From the NCBI GenBank assembly GCA_951828515.1, contig OX639992.1, forward strand, positions 3,512,217 to 3,576,216: a stretch of DNA of 64,000 nucleotides. Direction: 5' to 3'. Below the pieces are notes generated by a model. The model saw nothing but the letters and a program-made list of their open reading frames with translations, had not been told where the DNA came from and made no database searches. This document shows positions 44,233 to 52,761 of this stretch, in pieces. Position 1 is the stretch's first letter, and each line of letters starts with the position of its first letter. A program made the position numbers and the translations under genes. The DNA comes from an uncultured Poribacteria bacterium. GTDB taxonomy: Bacteria; Poribacteria; WGA-4E; WGA-3G.

Positions 44233-44386
44233 CCCCTTAACTCTTAACAACTTAACGCCTTATATTCCACCTGCGAATGAAGTTTAAGAATTTAATCGGG
44301 TAATTTCTGAACGTGCGATAAATCGTACTACTACGAACAGTTCTGCTTAGAGTTATGTAGGAAACTGAATGGTGCTGTTTCCCCTA

Positions 44387-45703
44387 TCAGGAACCACCTG
44401 ATTTAAACAGATATTTGCGGGCTAACACCGTTAGCGACACACCGCGGGCAACCAGAAGCAGTGTTAGCGCGCCCCATAGTCCATGATTGCCATAAGGGAC
44501 CAATAGATAGACGGCACTCAAAAAGAGCAACACTGACACAATTACGGAATCCCGCAACGCCTTAGAAGCAGTTGCCCCCAGATAAATTCCATCCCAAATG
44601 TAAGCAGCGACATTCACGACAGGAGCAACGATTATCCAAACAAGATAAGGCTTCGCCTGTTCCACAAGTGGCATCTGATTTGTGAAGAGATAGAGCATCC
44701 GCTCTCCAAAGACCACAAAAATTAACATAATCACACTGCCGAATAGAAACGCCCAAGAAAAGATTTGACGCGTCGTCCGTTTAAGATTTGGCATATCCTG
44801 CGCGCCTTTGTACTTGCCAATCATGCTTTCCGCTGCAAAAGCGAAACCATCAATCGCATAGGATAAGAGATTAACATACTGCAACAGAATAGTGTTAATT
44901 GCCAAAACGGTATCACTCAAAGCAGCGGATTTCGCTGTGAAATAGGCATGGCTGAACACCAAACAGAGTGTGCGGATAAAGATGTCGCTGCTGATGCTCA
45001 GGAATCGTTTGAGTTTGGAAAGTGCCAATATCTCTCGCAGGTCCCACGTTGTCAAAATATTTCTATAGCTTCCGTAAAAAAGTAGAATTGCCAAAAATAA
45101 CCCGATATACTGTGCAAGGACAGTCGCCAAAGCGACCCCCGCCACCTTCATACCGAGTATCCACACAAATACCAGATTTAAGACGATATTGACGAGGTTC
45201 ACCACAATCGCCAACAGCATTGGGTAACGCGCATTCTGCAAGCCCAAAAAAACGCCATGGAAGGCGTGTAGGCATAACGTCGCCGGGGCGGCATAGATGC
45301 GAATATGAAAATAAACACGGGCGAGGTGTTCCACTTCAAGACTCGCATTGACGAGGTAGAAACTGACATCGGCAAACTGCCATTGGAAAGAAAAAAGGAG
45401 GACGCTTGACGCAATCCCAAGGTATATTGCTCGTAGAAGTAAGCGTCCGCATTCCGGCGTATCGTTTTCTCCGAAGGCTTGCGCTGCCAATCCTGTCGTT
45501 GTCATTCGGAGAAACCCAAATCCCCAATAGATAAAACTGAAAATTACACCACCGATGCCCACCGCACCGAGGTAATGTTCGGATTCCAACCGTCCCATCA
45601 ATGCGGTATCCACCGCACCCAAAAGCGGGATAGAAAAATTGCTGACAATATTCGGAAGGGCGAGTCGATAGATTTCTTTATTGACGTTTTCAGGTGTATG
45701 CAT
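44387..45703 (-). CDS. MATE-family multidrug/cation antiporter
   Basis: This 438-residue protein has the twelve-helix layout of the MATE (multi antimicrobial extrusion) family. The N terminus IYRLALPNIVSNFSIPLLGAVDTALMGRL with the DTALMG motif, then GFLRMTTTGLAAQAFGEND and the second-half repeats YAIDGFAFAAESMIGKYKGA are typical. MATE proteins export cationic compounds with a sodium or proton gradient across the inner membrane. The gene is leftward with no close neighbour. Its start at 45703 gives the usual N-terminal helix; substrates cannot be inferred. Confidence 0.92.
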   Translation of the reverse strand: MHTPENVNKEIYRLALPNIVSNFSIPLLGAVDTALMGRLESEHYLGAVGIGGVIFSFIYWGFGFLRMTTTGLAAQAFGENDTPECGRLLLRAIYLGIASSVLLFSFQWQFADVSFYLVNASLEVEHLARVYFHIRIYAAPATLCLHAFHGVFLGLQNARYPMLLAIVVNLVNIVLNLVFVWILGMKVAGVALATVLAQYIGLFLAILLFYGSYRNILTTWDLREILALSKLKRFLSISSDIFIRTLCLVFSHAYFTAKSAALSDTVLAINTILLQYVNLLSYAIDGFAFAAESMIGKYKGAQDMPNLKRTTRQIFSWAFLFGSVIMLIFVVFGERMLYLFTNQMPLVEQAKPYLVWIIVAPVVNVAAYIWDGIYLGATASKALRDSVIVSVLLFLSAVYLLVPYGNHGLWGALTLLLVARGVSLTVLARKYLFKSGGS

Positions 45704-46240
45704 GGAAATGTCCGTTCCTGCCTCTGTCTTAGAGTCTACCGTAAATTACCCTGAAAGTCAACGGATATTCCGCTGACAGCAGGATCATTCAATTGTCCTT
45801 TTTGCAGGTGTTAACACTTAATATATGTTATGCTTTAAGACAAACCGCCGAAATTTTCGCAGCATTTCGCTAGATTTCGCAGCATTTTGATAGGAGGTAA
45901 AACCATGAACACAGAACACGATATGTGTCAAGCATAGGGAGCCTCCAGGCCCGGTAGGGTTTGCTTGTAGGTTTCTGCGGATTTCTTCACGGTTTTGCGG
46001 CGTACTCGTCCAAATTTTGCCCATACGCGGCAAAATTTGTCTTTGCTTTACATTTGCAACCTGCATTCAGACATCCATTCCATAAGCCGTAAGGACATCA
46101 AAAAAATAAAGGGAATCATCCCTCAATACAACAAAGTACCAAATTCTGCTTATACATAGCAGGATTTGTGTCGCGTTACACTTTTCTTTGTAATTTCACG
46201 AGAAATTGAGTATACTATTTAACTAATGAAGGATAATACT
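45704..46240. other. Gap with repeat fragments and a 10-codon ORF
   Basis: No real gene is seen in this part of the 732-bp gap. An ATG at 45904, behind a strong TAGGAGGT site, opens a frame of only ten codons (MNTEHDMCQA), probably a remnant. The direct repeat TTTCGCAGCATTT occurs twice near 45855-45890. GTCTTTGCTTTACATTTG near 46040 matches modules in the leaders at 55.7 and 56.4 kb. Confidence 0.5.
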
Positions 46241-46858
46241 TAACAATCCCAAGCATTTATGCTTGGGTCCAACCCCGTACCGCTCGTGCTTTATTATCAA
46301 AAAAGATTTGACGATGCCTTGATAATGTGGTATCATTAGAGTATCTCGTAGATAGGCATAACCAGCGTAGTCGCAAGGCTGCGTGCCTGTCTCTCACTGG
46401 TTAGGGGATAAAATACGGGAGACGAGATAGGCCCAATGATTCTATCACATAAGATAGCATTAGACGCTACGGACGACCAATGCGCGTGGTTTTCGCAACA
46501 ATGCGGTTATGCTCGTTTTGCGTTCAACCATGCGTTATCCGACTACAACAACGAACCGCGTCCTTGGAAAGAACTCAATACTCGTTTCAATATAGCCAAG
46601 CGTGCGATTGATTGGACGCGCGAAATGGATCAGCGTGCTGCCTTGTTTGGTATAAAGCATCTTGGGGACGCTATAAGCCGTTGGAAAAGTGGACAAAACA
46701 GGAGACCGAAGAAAAAGAGACGCAGAAACCGTCAGTCATATAGCACCGACCCGAACACAGTCAAGGTAGAATGGAAACGTATCAGACACTTGCGGAAGGC
46801 AGTAAATTATGAAACAAGAACGGAGGAATCCCACTGCTTTAGCTGTGGGTGGTGTCAA
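46241..46858 (+). mobile_element. Decayed IS200/IS605 element with truncated tnpB
   Basis: The left boundary is near the perfect hairpin CCCAAGCAT-TT-ATGCTTGGG (46248-46267). The right boundary is near GGAATCCCACTGCTTTAGCT plus GTGGGTGGTGTCAA (46825-46858), which looks like an IS605 right end. Between them lie a promoter and only the first third of a TnpB. The right end now forms the start region of the following acyltransferase gene. Exact ends and target site were not determined. Confidence 0.7.
46308..46336 (+). promoter_or_regulatory. Promoter inside the decayed IS605 element
   Basis: TTGACG (46308-46313) and TATCAT (46331-46336) are 17 bp apart, 100 bp before the tnpB fragment. If active it would read through into the acyltransferase and the lpt genes. 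Confidence 0.6.
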
Positions 46859-46873
46859 AGACTGGTGTTATGA
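46436..46873 (+). pseudogene. N-terminal TnpB fragment (IS605 type)
   Basis: This open frame of 145 codons starts MILSHKIALDATDDQCAWFSQQCGYARFAFNHALSDYN and continues through FGIKHLGDAISRWKSGQNRRPKKKRRRNRQSYSTDPNTVKVE. This is the wedge-like N-terminal region of a TnpB family different from the one at 42.1 kb. After residue 115 it leaves the family and runs into the element's right end. The RuvC domain is absent, so it cannot cut DNA. No Shine-Dalgarno sequence of note precedes it. Confidence 0.8.
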
Positions 46874-47726
46874 GTTTGCTGCCAAATCAATCGGATTCTG
46901 CGTATCCCGACTGCCGCGCTCGGTGACATTGGCTATAGGTGGATGGTTGGGGGTCCTTGTTTTCTGGTTGGCACCACAGCAAAGGGAACTCACCTATGAC
47001 CACTTACGAGGCAGTCTGACACTCTCAGATGAACGCCAAGTCAAAGTAGTGGCAAAACAGTGTTTTGAAAACTTAGGCAAGACTGTAGTGGAGTTCATGC
47101 AGTTCCCACGCTTGGATAAGCAGCAGATTCAACGATATGTCACTTTTGAAGGTATTGAGCATGTGCAGCAAGCCCTTGCGCTTGGGAAAGGGGCAATCAT
47201 TCTAACGGGGCATTTTGGCAACTGGGAACTTCTGGCTGCCAGCATTTCTGTTACAGTTGCTCCGCTCACACCCATCGTTCGTCAATTGCGTTCCCCCCGT
47301 TTAAACGCCTTAGTCTCCAGTTACCGTGAGAAAGCGGGGTATGCGACTATCGACAGGGATACTGGCGTGCGCGACGCACTTCGATGTCTCAAACGTAATG
47401 GACTGCTCGGTATTGTCGCCGATGTAGATACAGCCGTGAACGGTGTTTTTGTCGATTTTTTCGGTAGGTATGCCTATACACCCTATAGTCCAGTTGCTAT
47501 TGCGCTCAAAACAGGTGCGGCGATACTGCCAACGTTCATTATCCGTCAACCGGACGGTTCACACCACGCAATTATCGAACCACCGTTAGCGTTAAAACGG
47601 ACATCTATGAAAGAGAAAGATCTTGTTGTTAACACCCAGAAATTCACAAAAATTATTGAATCATATATTCGACAATATCCGACGCAGTGGATTTGGATGC
47701 ATCGTCGGTGGAAAACACAACCATAG
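46809..47726 (+). CDS. LpxL/HtrB-like lipid A acyltransferase
   Basis: This protein of about 305 residues is a lysophospholipid-type acyltransferase of the LpxL/HtrB family. It has the catalytic HX4E motif in LTGHFGNWELLAAS near residue 138 and later GLLGIVADVDTAVNGVFVDFFGR, FIIRQPDGSHHAIIEPPL and WIWMHRRWK. Such enzymes add secondary acyl chains to lipid A at the inner membrane; an N-terminal hydrophobic segment fits that. Its start codon and about 16 first residues are encoded by the right end of the IS605 remnant, behind GGAAGG. It heads lptC, lptA and lptB. Confidence 0.88.
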   Translation: MKQERRNPTALAVGGVKDWCYEFAAKSIGFCVSRLPRSVTLAIGGWLGVLVFWLAPQQRELTYDHLRGSLTLSDERQVKVVAKQCFENLGKTVVEFMQFPRLDKQQIQRYVTFEGIEHVQQALALGKGAIILTGHFGNWELLAASISVTVAPLTPIVRQLRSPRLNALVSSYREKAGYATIDRDTGVRDALRCLKRNGLLGIVADVDTAVNGVFVDFFGRYAYTPYSPVAIALKTGAAILPTFIIRQPDGSHHAIIEPPLALKRTSMKEKDLVVNTQKFTKIIESYIRQYPTQWIWMHRRWKTQP

Positions 47727-48297
47727 TAGAATCGTCACGCTGTTGTATCTCTGTCTGTTACTCTGCGTAATTTGTTGTAAAAATACAGAGACACCCGTCG
47801 GCGCAACGGATGAACCCATAGAAACGGTTCCGACACAGAAAGTGGATGGGTTTTCTACACAACACACCGAAGCAGGCGTTATCAAATGGACGCTTGTCGG
47901 AGATACCTCAACGTTTCACGGAAGTTACATTGAGGTGCAAAATCCGACTGTTCAGATTTTTGAAGACGGTGTTGTTTCTATGACCTTGAACAGCCGAAAG
48001 GGTAAGCAGTTCCTCACCGGTAGTGAGAAGGACAACCTCCATCTCTCAGGGGATGTCGTCGGTGTCAGTATAAATGGCACTTTATATAGCGAAATCCTCC
48101 ATTGGCAAAACCTGACGGGTAGATTGTACGCTCCCGATGAAGTCACACTCGTGCGTGGAGATTCCACATGGGTTGGAATAGAAATGTACTCAAATCCGAC
48201 GCTCAAAACCGTGAAAATGAAAAACAATCAATTCAAACTTCACTCAAAAGATGAGAAAACACATGAATATCATCAAACCCCAATTGAACAAAAGTAA
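47623..48297 (+). CDS. lptC: LPS export protein LptC
   Basis: This frame of about 224 codons overlaps the acyltransferase end by 104 bp, and the real start is uncertain because only TTG codons are available. After a KHNHSRIVTLLYLCLLLCVICC membrane or lipoprotein-like segment comes the LptC domain. It shows IEVQNPTVQIFEDG, KQFLTGSEKDNLHLSGDVVGVSINGTLYSEILHWQNLTGRLYAPDEVTLVRGDSTWVG. LptC links the inner-membrane LptBFG machine to LptA for LPS transport. The order lptC-lptA-lptB-rpoN-hpf is the classical one. Confidence 0.82.
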   Translation: MLLTPRNSQKLLNHIFDNIRRSGFGCIVGGKHNHSRIVTLLYLCLLLCVICCKNTETPVGATDEPIETVPTQKVDGFSTQHTEAGVIKWTLVGDTSTFHGSYIEVQNPTVQIFEDGVVSMTLNSRKGKQFLTGSEKDNLHLSGDVVGVSINGTLYSEILHWQNLTGRLYAPDEVTLVRGDSTWVGIEMYSNPTLKTVKMKNNQFKLHSKDEKTHEYHQTPIEQK

Positions 48298-49183
48298 CCA
48301 CAAACATAGATTTCAGTTTCGTAAATTTTGCAATTTTTGTGTGCACGCCGGTTTTCTAACGCTTCTTGTTTGTCTTGTCTCCGTAACTCTTGGTGCAGAG
48401 GAGGTAGAAACAGAAGAACGCCCCGCATCCACCGACACTGCAGAAATTCAAGTGACAGAGGACACTGTAGAACAGAATGGTACTGCTGAAAATACAGATG
48501 CTACACCAGAATTGACGAAAGAAATCATCACCGGCACATCGAAAAGGATGGAGAGTTATGAGCAGGAGGGGATAACGATTCTTATTGACGAAGCCAAGAC
48601 GGTTCGACGTAACGAGCAAGGAATTGAAATCGGGTTCCTTAATGCAGATAAAATTACCCTCAAGCGCGACCTCGAAACTGGAACAACAAACGAAATCGTT
48701 GCTGAGGGCAATGTAGAAATCCGAGATCAAGATATCTTTGCTACCTGCGAGCATGCTATCATGGACAATCTGACAAGTACTATTATTCTTACGGATAATG
48801 TCGTGGTCTTACAAAACAAAGATCGGCTCGAAACTAAATTCTTCACTTTCAATCGGGTGACCGGAAAACAGACTGCTGAGGGTGATGTTAAATTTAAGGT
48901 TACCGTTACACAAGCGACACCGGTAGAGCCAGAGACGGATGAGAACGCAGAAAACGGCACAGACACTGCAGAAGAAGGAACTTCTTCAACTACTCCTGAA
49001 GAGACAGGAGATCAGTCCCAAAATGGCGTAGCCGCTCAAACTGGTAATACTGAAGGGGACACTGCGGAGGAACCTGATACAGATACTGAAGAAGCTGGAG
49101 GTACAGATCCGGAGGAAGAAACTGATACAGACGCTGAAGATGCTGAAGGTACAGATCCTGAAGAAGAGACTGATACAGATTAG
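48251..49183 (+). CDS. lptA: LptA/OstA-like periplasmic LPS transport protein
   Basis: This 310-residue protein has an N-terminal membrane-export segment (GFLTLLVCLVSVTLGAEE) after a basic stretch, then an OstA/LptA-type beta-jellyroll. Landmarks are ITILIDEAKTVRRNEQGIEIGFLNADKITL, EIVAEGNVEIRDQDIFATCEHAIMDNL and VVVLQNKDRLETKFFTFNRVTGKQTAEGDVKFKV. The last 90 residues are a low-complexity acidic tail with repeated GTDPEEETDTD units, unusual for LptA. LptA should form the periplasmic bridge that carries LPS to the outer membrane. The start overlaps lptC by 47 bp. Confidence 0.83.
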   Translation: MRKHMNIIKPQLNKSNHKHRFQFRKFCNFCVHAGFLTLLVCLVSVTLGAEEVETEERPASTDTAEIQVTEDTVEQNGTAENTDATPELTKEIITGTSKRMESYEQEGITILIDEAKTVRRNEQGIEIGFLNADKITLKRDLETGTTNEIVAEGNVEIRDQDIFATCEHAIMDNLTSTIILTDNVVVLQNKDRLETKFFTFNRVTGKQTAEGDVKFKVTVTQATPVEPETDENAENGTDTAEEGTSSTTPEETGDQSQNGVAAQTGNTEGDTAEEPDTDTEEAGGTDPEEETDTDAEDAEGTDPEEETDTD

Positions 49184-49260
49184 CGATTAGCGGTTGGCAG
49201 CCAGCGGTCAGTTAAGAGGTTTCGTCTAAAAAAGGGGTCTCTTACGACCCCCTCAAAACC
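49184..49260 (+). repeat. Degenerate heptad/AGAGG repeat before the lptB leader
   Basis: GCGATTAGCGGTTGGCAGCC and CAGTTAAGAGGTTTCGTCT resemble half of the heptad repeat family. A GACCCCCTCAAAACC segment follows, shared with the sequence just before the nadD leader. The opposite arm is not complete. Confidence 0.5.
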
Positions 49261-49391
49261 TGTAGTCCGTAACGAAGTGGAGGTGTTTTTGCTTGGGTGT
49301 TTCTTCAGATAGGTGAAATACACATAACAGTTCAAATCGCCTCGATTACTCCGCAAGGTAAAATTAAAAATCCGCAAGGTAAAATTAAAAA
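49261..49391 (+). promoter_or_regulatory. Leader element before lptB with duplicated terminal motif
   Basis: This copy begins GTAGTCCGTAACGAAGTGGA, matching the loop of other copies, but lacks a strong outer stem. Its end is unusual: CCGCAAGGTAAAATTAAAAA occurs twice in a row with a 21-bp period (49351 and 49372). The second copy abuts the ATG with the standard spacing. It lies inside the lpt operon, between lptA and lptB. Confidence 0.75.
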
Positions 49392-50132
49392 ATGGCAATA
49401 GAACTACAAGCACACAGACTCGTAAAACGCTATACACGGCGCGGTCCCATAGTCGTTAACGAGGTAAGCCTATCGGTACAGCAAGGCGAAATCGTCGGTC
49501 TGCTCGGTCCCAACGGTGCCGGAAAGTCAACGACCTTTTACATGGTAGTAGGACTGATTCGCCCGAATGCAGGCAGAATTACATACGCTGATAAGGACAT
49601 TACCTTTTACCCGATGTATAAGCGTGCGAGGCTTGGCATCGGGTACCTGGCACAAGAAACATCGATTTTTCGTAAACTGACGGTTCAACAGAACATTGAG
49701 GCAATCCTTGAGGTACAAGGTGTGCCAAAATCAGAACGGGAACCTCGTATCCGTGGATTGACAGATGAACTCGGCATTTCAAATCTGTTACCACGGAAGG
49801 CATATACACTTTCAGGGGGTGAGTGTCGTCGAGCAGAGATAGCACGCGCCCTTGCGGCACAACCTAATTTCATTCTGCTTGATGAACCGCTCTCTGGAAT
49901 AGATCCAATCGCTGTCGCTGATATCAAGCAGCTCATCTCGCACTTGCGCGACCGCAATTTAGGCGTGCTCATTACGGATCATAACGCCGCCGAGACACTT
50001 GATATTGTTGACAGGGCATACATCATCGTTGATGGAAAAATTACGCTCGCTGGAACACCTACAGAACTTATCAACAGCGAGACAGCAAGAGACCTCTATT
50101 TTGGACACAATTTCTCCTATCGGGTGGAATAG
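49392..50132 (+). CDS. lptB: LPS export ABC ATPase LptB
   Basis: This 246-residue ATPase drives LPS extraction from the inner membrane with LptFG. The Walker A GLLGPNGAGKSTTFYMVVGLI is near residues 35-55, the signature LSGGECRRAEIARALAAQP near 139, and Walker B FILLDEPLSGIDPIAVADIKQLI follows. The YLAQETSIFRKLTVQQN Q-loop pattern is typical of LptB. LptF and LptG genes are not in the window. The start is set by the leader element. It lies between lptA and rpoN. Confidence 0.95.
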   Translation: MAIELQAHRLVKRYTRRGPIVVNEVSLSVQQGEIVGLLGPNGAGKSTTFYMVVGLIRPNAGRITYADKDITFYPMYKRARLGIGYLAQETSIFRKLTVQQNIEAILEVQGVPKSEREPRIRGLTDELGISNLLPRKAYTLSGGECRRAEIARALAAQPNFILLDEPLSGIDPIAVADIKQLISHLRDRNLGVLITDHNAAETLDIVDRAYIIVDGKITLAGTPTELINSETARDLYFGHNFSYRVE

Positions 50133-50228
50133 CAATCAGCAATTAGCAATCAGCAATCAGAGAAAGGGTGTAATTTCATCAGAAACCTCTTTACTGACGG
50201 CTGACGGTTGACAGCCGATAGCTAATAA
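50133..50228 (+). repeat. Heptad/AGAGG palindromic repeat between lptB and rpoN
   Basis: AGCAATCAGCAATTAGCAAT is a run of 7-nt units. The core follows with AGAGAAAGGG and GAAACCTCTTT, and then CTGACGGCTGACGGTTGACA. The rpoN ATG follows after about 17 bp. Confidence 0.7.
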
Positions 50229-50244
50229 AACGAGGCTTGATGAA

Positions 50245-52167
50245 ATGTACAAAGCGCAACTTACCCAAGCACCCCAATTAACACAGAGAACGTCCATTAC
50301 ACCGAGGTTGCAACAGGCACTTAAAGTGCTAAATATGCCCCTGCAGGAACTGACACAATTCATCGCCCAGGAACTCGAACAGAACCCTTTCTTAGAACTC
50401 GAAGAAGAGGACGAGACAGCACTCCCCGCCGAAGAAGGATCAGATCCAACACCTGAATGGAACGAACCGGAAGAAAACCCTGATCGGGAAGATAGCACTA
50501 CCGATATTGATTGGGAGACAGCCTTTGAGGACCGCGTGTCCGTCAGTGAACGGCTAAGTTCCAGACACTCGGACGCTGACGAGCTACAATCAGATCTGGC
50601 ACATGAACGCTCCCTACACGAGCATCTTGCTGAGCAATTGGCACTTGCACCACCCGAAATTATAGCCTCAGAAACAGAACTCACCATCGGAGAACAGATT
50701 CTCGGAAATCTTAACGATGATGGACAGTTGGAACTTAAACTGTTTCAAATTCCGTGTGAATTCCTGCCAGAACTGGATGAAGAATACCTTTCAGTAGAAC
50801 TGCACATTCTTATTCAGAAAAATTTACAATCAGCAACGGGTGATCGTCACCTTCAATTTTCAGAGTCTGCTACAATTGCTGTGAAAGATACAATGTCCCC
50901 TTCTATGGAGAATGATGGAGGGGCTTCCAATCGCGCATGGAAGATTAATGACACAGACAACAAAAAGACATATACTATACTATACGAATATATGCCATGC
51001 AGCCATACGACAACACTTAATTTTTACCAACTTACGTTGGATGATATTGCCGAAACTGTTGGCTGTGATACATTGCTCGTTGAAACTGTACTCCGTAAGA
51101 TACAAGATAATTTTGAGCCGCTTGGGATAGCGTATCGAGATGTCCGAGAAGCGTTGCTTATACAGATTCGCAATTATGAACCAGAAAGCGGAGTGGATGC
51201 AGAATACAACTCATGGATTACTGAGATGAACCGTGACGGAGAAAGGCGTTCAACATCGTCAGGAGAATGTAAAGCGCTGCAGTATGCGGATTCTCGATAT
51301 AGAAACGTACCTGTGCAATGCCTTGCCCACGAAATCATCGAAAACCATTTCGATACTTTCCTGCATCAACAATGGAATTATATAGCGGAGGCACTGAAGG
51401 TTGACATCACAGCGATTGATACAGTCGGTAAGTGGATAGGAAGATTGTCCCCTCATCCAGGTCGTTACTTCGCAGATCCAACGACTCGATCCCTCAGAAG
51501 AGCTTCCTTCACAGAGATCATCACACCCGACGTGGAGATACAATACCTTAATGGAAAATATCAAGCCATCTCTGTAGACAATCATATACCACGCCTACAG
51601 ATGAATCCTTACTATGTAAATCTGATACGAAATCACCAAGGCACCTTAGATTCTGAAGCAAAAGAATGGATAGAAAAACGGTATCGTGATGCAACCAATT
51701 TTCTCAGCAGCCTCTCGCAGCGAGGCAGCACAATCGCCCGGGTCACCGAAGCAATCTTTGAAGTACAAACGGAATTTCTAACGCAGGGCGTTAAAAGTAT
51801 TAAACCGTTGACCTTGAGAACAATAGCTGAAAAAATAGGCATTCACGAATCGACCGTCAGTCGCGTGACAAGCAATAAGTATGTGCAAACCCCACACGGC
51901 ATGTATCCGCTTCGGTACTTCTTCAGTAATGAATTAGCGACCACACAAGGAGAAGGAGTTTCTGCCAAACAGGTGAAAAATCTTATACAGGAGATGGTTG
52001 ATGCCGAGGTTCCATCGAAACCTCTCAGCGACCAAGCGATCAGTAATTCCTTGAAAGCGAAGGGGATCTTGCTCGCGAGGCGAACCGTTCAGAAATATCG
52101 CGATGAATTGGGAATCCCGACATCACGTGAAAGGTCTGCTGCCCACGAAGGTTCTCGTGTCAATTAA
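50245..52167 (+). CDS. rpoN: RNA polymerase sigma-54 factor with inserted segments
   Basis: At 640 residues this RpoN is about 140 longer than usual. Region I is intact (LTQRTSITPRLQQALKVLNMPLQELTQFIAQELEQNPFLE), as are the HTH region (PLTLRTIAEKIGIHESTVSRVTSNKYVQTPHGMYPLRYFFS) and the RpoN box (LLARRTVQKYRDELGIP). The extra length lies between IGEQILGNLNDDGQ and LTLDDIAETVGCD (about residues 165-270), and again around 325-350, in the core-binding region. It transcribes -24/-12 promoters with enhancer-binding proteins such as the one at 16.5 kb. The ATG follows GAGGCTTGATGAA. Confidence 0.93.
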   Translation: MYKAQLTQAPQLTQRTSITPRLQQALKVLNMPLQELTQFIAQELEQNPFLELEEEDETALPAEEGSDPTPEWNEPEENPDREDSTTDIDWETAFEDRVSVSERLSSRHSDADELQSDLAHERSLHEHLAEQLALAPPEIIASETELTIGEQILGNLNDDGQLELKLFQIPCEFLPELDEEYLSVELHILIQKNLQSATGDRHLQFSESATIAVKDTMSPSMENDGGASNRAWKINDTDNKKTYTILYEYMPCSHTTTLNFYQLTLDDIAETVGCDTLLVETVLRKIQDNFEPLGIAYRDVREALLIQIRNYEPESGVDAEYNSWITEMNRDGERRSTSSGECKALQYADSRYRNVPVQCLAHEIIENHFDTFLHQQWNYIAEALKVDITAIDTVGKWIGRLSPHPGRYFADPTTRSLRRASFTEIITPDVEIQYLNGKYQAISVDNHIPRLQMNPYYVNLIRNHQGTLDSEAKEWIEKRYRDATNFLSSLSQRGSTIARVTEAIFEVQTEFLTQGVKSIKPLTLRTIAEKIGIHESTVSRVTSNKYVQTPHGMYPLRYFFSNELATTQGEGVSAKQVKNLIQEMVDAEVPSKPLSDQAISNSLKAKGILLARRTVQKYRDELGIPTSRERSAAHEGSRVN

Positions 52168-52202
52168 GCTCAGATCCCAACAAAGAAAAACAGGAGATCG
52201 CA

Positions 52203-52760
52203 ATGAAAGTAACGTATTCCGGACATAATATTAAAATAACTGATGATATTCACGCGTACATCCTCAAGCGTGCCGATAAAATCGAGGCACGTTTCAACGG
52301 GATGCAGGAACTAAATGTCGTTCTCAAAGCTGAGAAACACCAGTTTGATGCCGAGATGATAGTGACAGCACCACGCGTGTCATTCTATGCAAAAAGTGAG
52401 ACGCATGAGGTTCTGTCCGCGTTGGACACAGTTACAGATAAAATAATCAGCCAGCTTCGACGTTATAAGGACCGCGTGAAAGATCGCCGAAATGTTGTGC
52501 CCCATCGGGAGGTCGTGGCACGACTCAATCCGGACGAGGTGGAATCATCACTCGAAGTTGAAGATATCGATACGCCTGTCGTCGTGCCAACACAGGATAA
52601 ATTTGCATCTAAACCCTTGACGCTGGCGGAAGCTACAACGGAACTTCAAGCCTCGAATTCGGGATTTCTTCTGTTTTTAAATGCCGATACGCGGCAGGTA
52701 AACCTACTTTATGAAATGACAAAAGGGACATACGGATGGGTAGAACCCCTGTTTGCCTAA
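52203..52760 (+). CDS. hpf: Long-form ribosome hibernation promoting factor HPF
   Basis: This 185-residue protein has the N-terminal HPF/YfiA domain (MKVTYSGHNIKITDDIHAYILKRADKIEARF... AKSETHEVLSALDTVTDKIISQLRRYKDRVKDRR) and the C-terminal dimerisation domain typical of long HPF (LTLAEATTELQASNSGFLLFLNADTRQVNLLYEMTKGTYGWVEP). Long HPF joins 70S ribosomes into inactive 100S dimers. CAGGAGATCGCA precedes the ATG, 36 bp after rpoN, the usual rpoN-hpf order. Confidence 0.95.
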   Translation: MKVTYSGHNIKITDDIHAYILKRADKIEARFNGMQELNVVLKAEKHQFDAEMIVTAPRVSFYAKSETHEVLSALDTVTDKIISQLRRYKDRVKDRRNVVPHREVVARLNPDEVESSLEVEDIDTPVVVPTQDKFASKPLTLAEATTELQASNSGFLLFLNADTRQVNLLYEMTKGTYGWVEPLFA

Positions 52761-52761
52761 G

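Noticed and set aside
45818-46066. 82-codon reverse frame in the gap before the IS605 element
   Set aside because: It overlaps repeat modules found elsewhere in gaps, has no start signal, and gives no recognisable protein.
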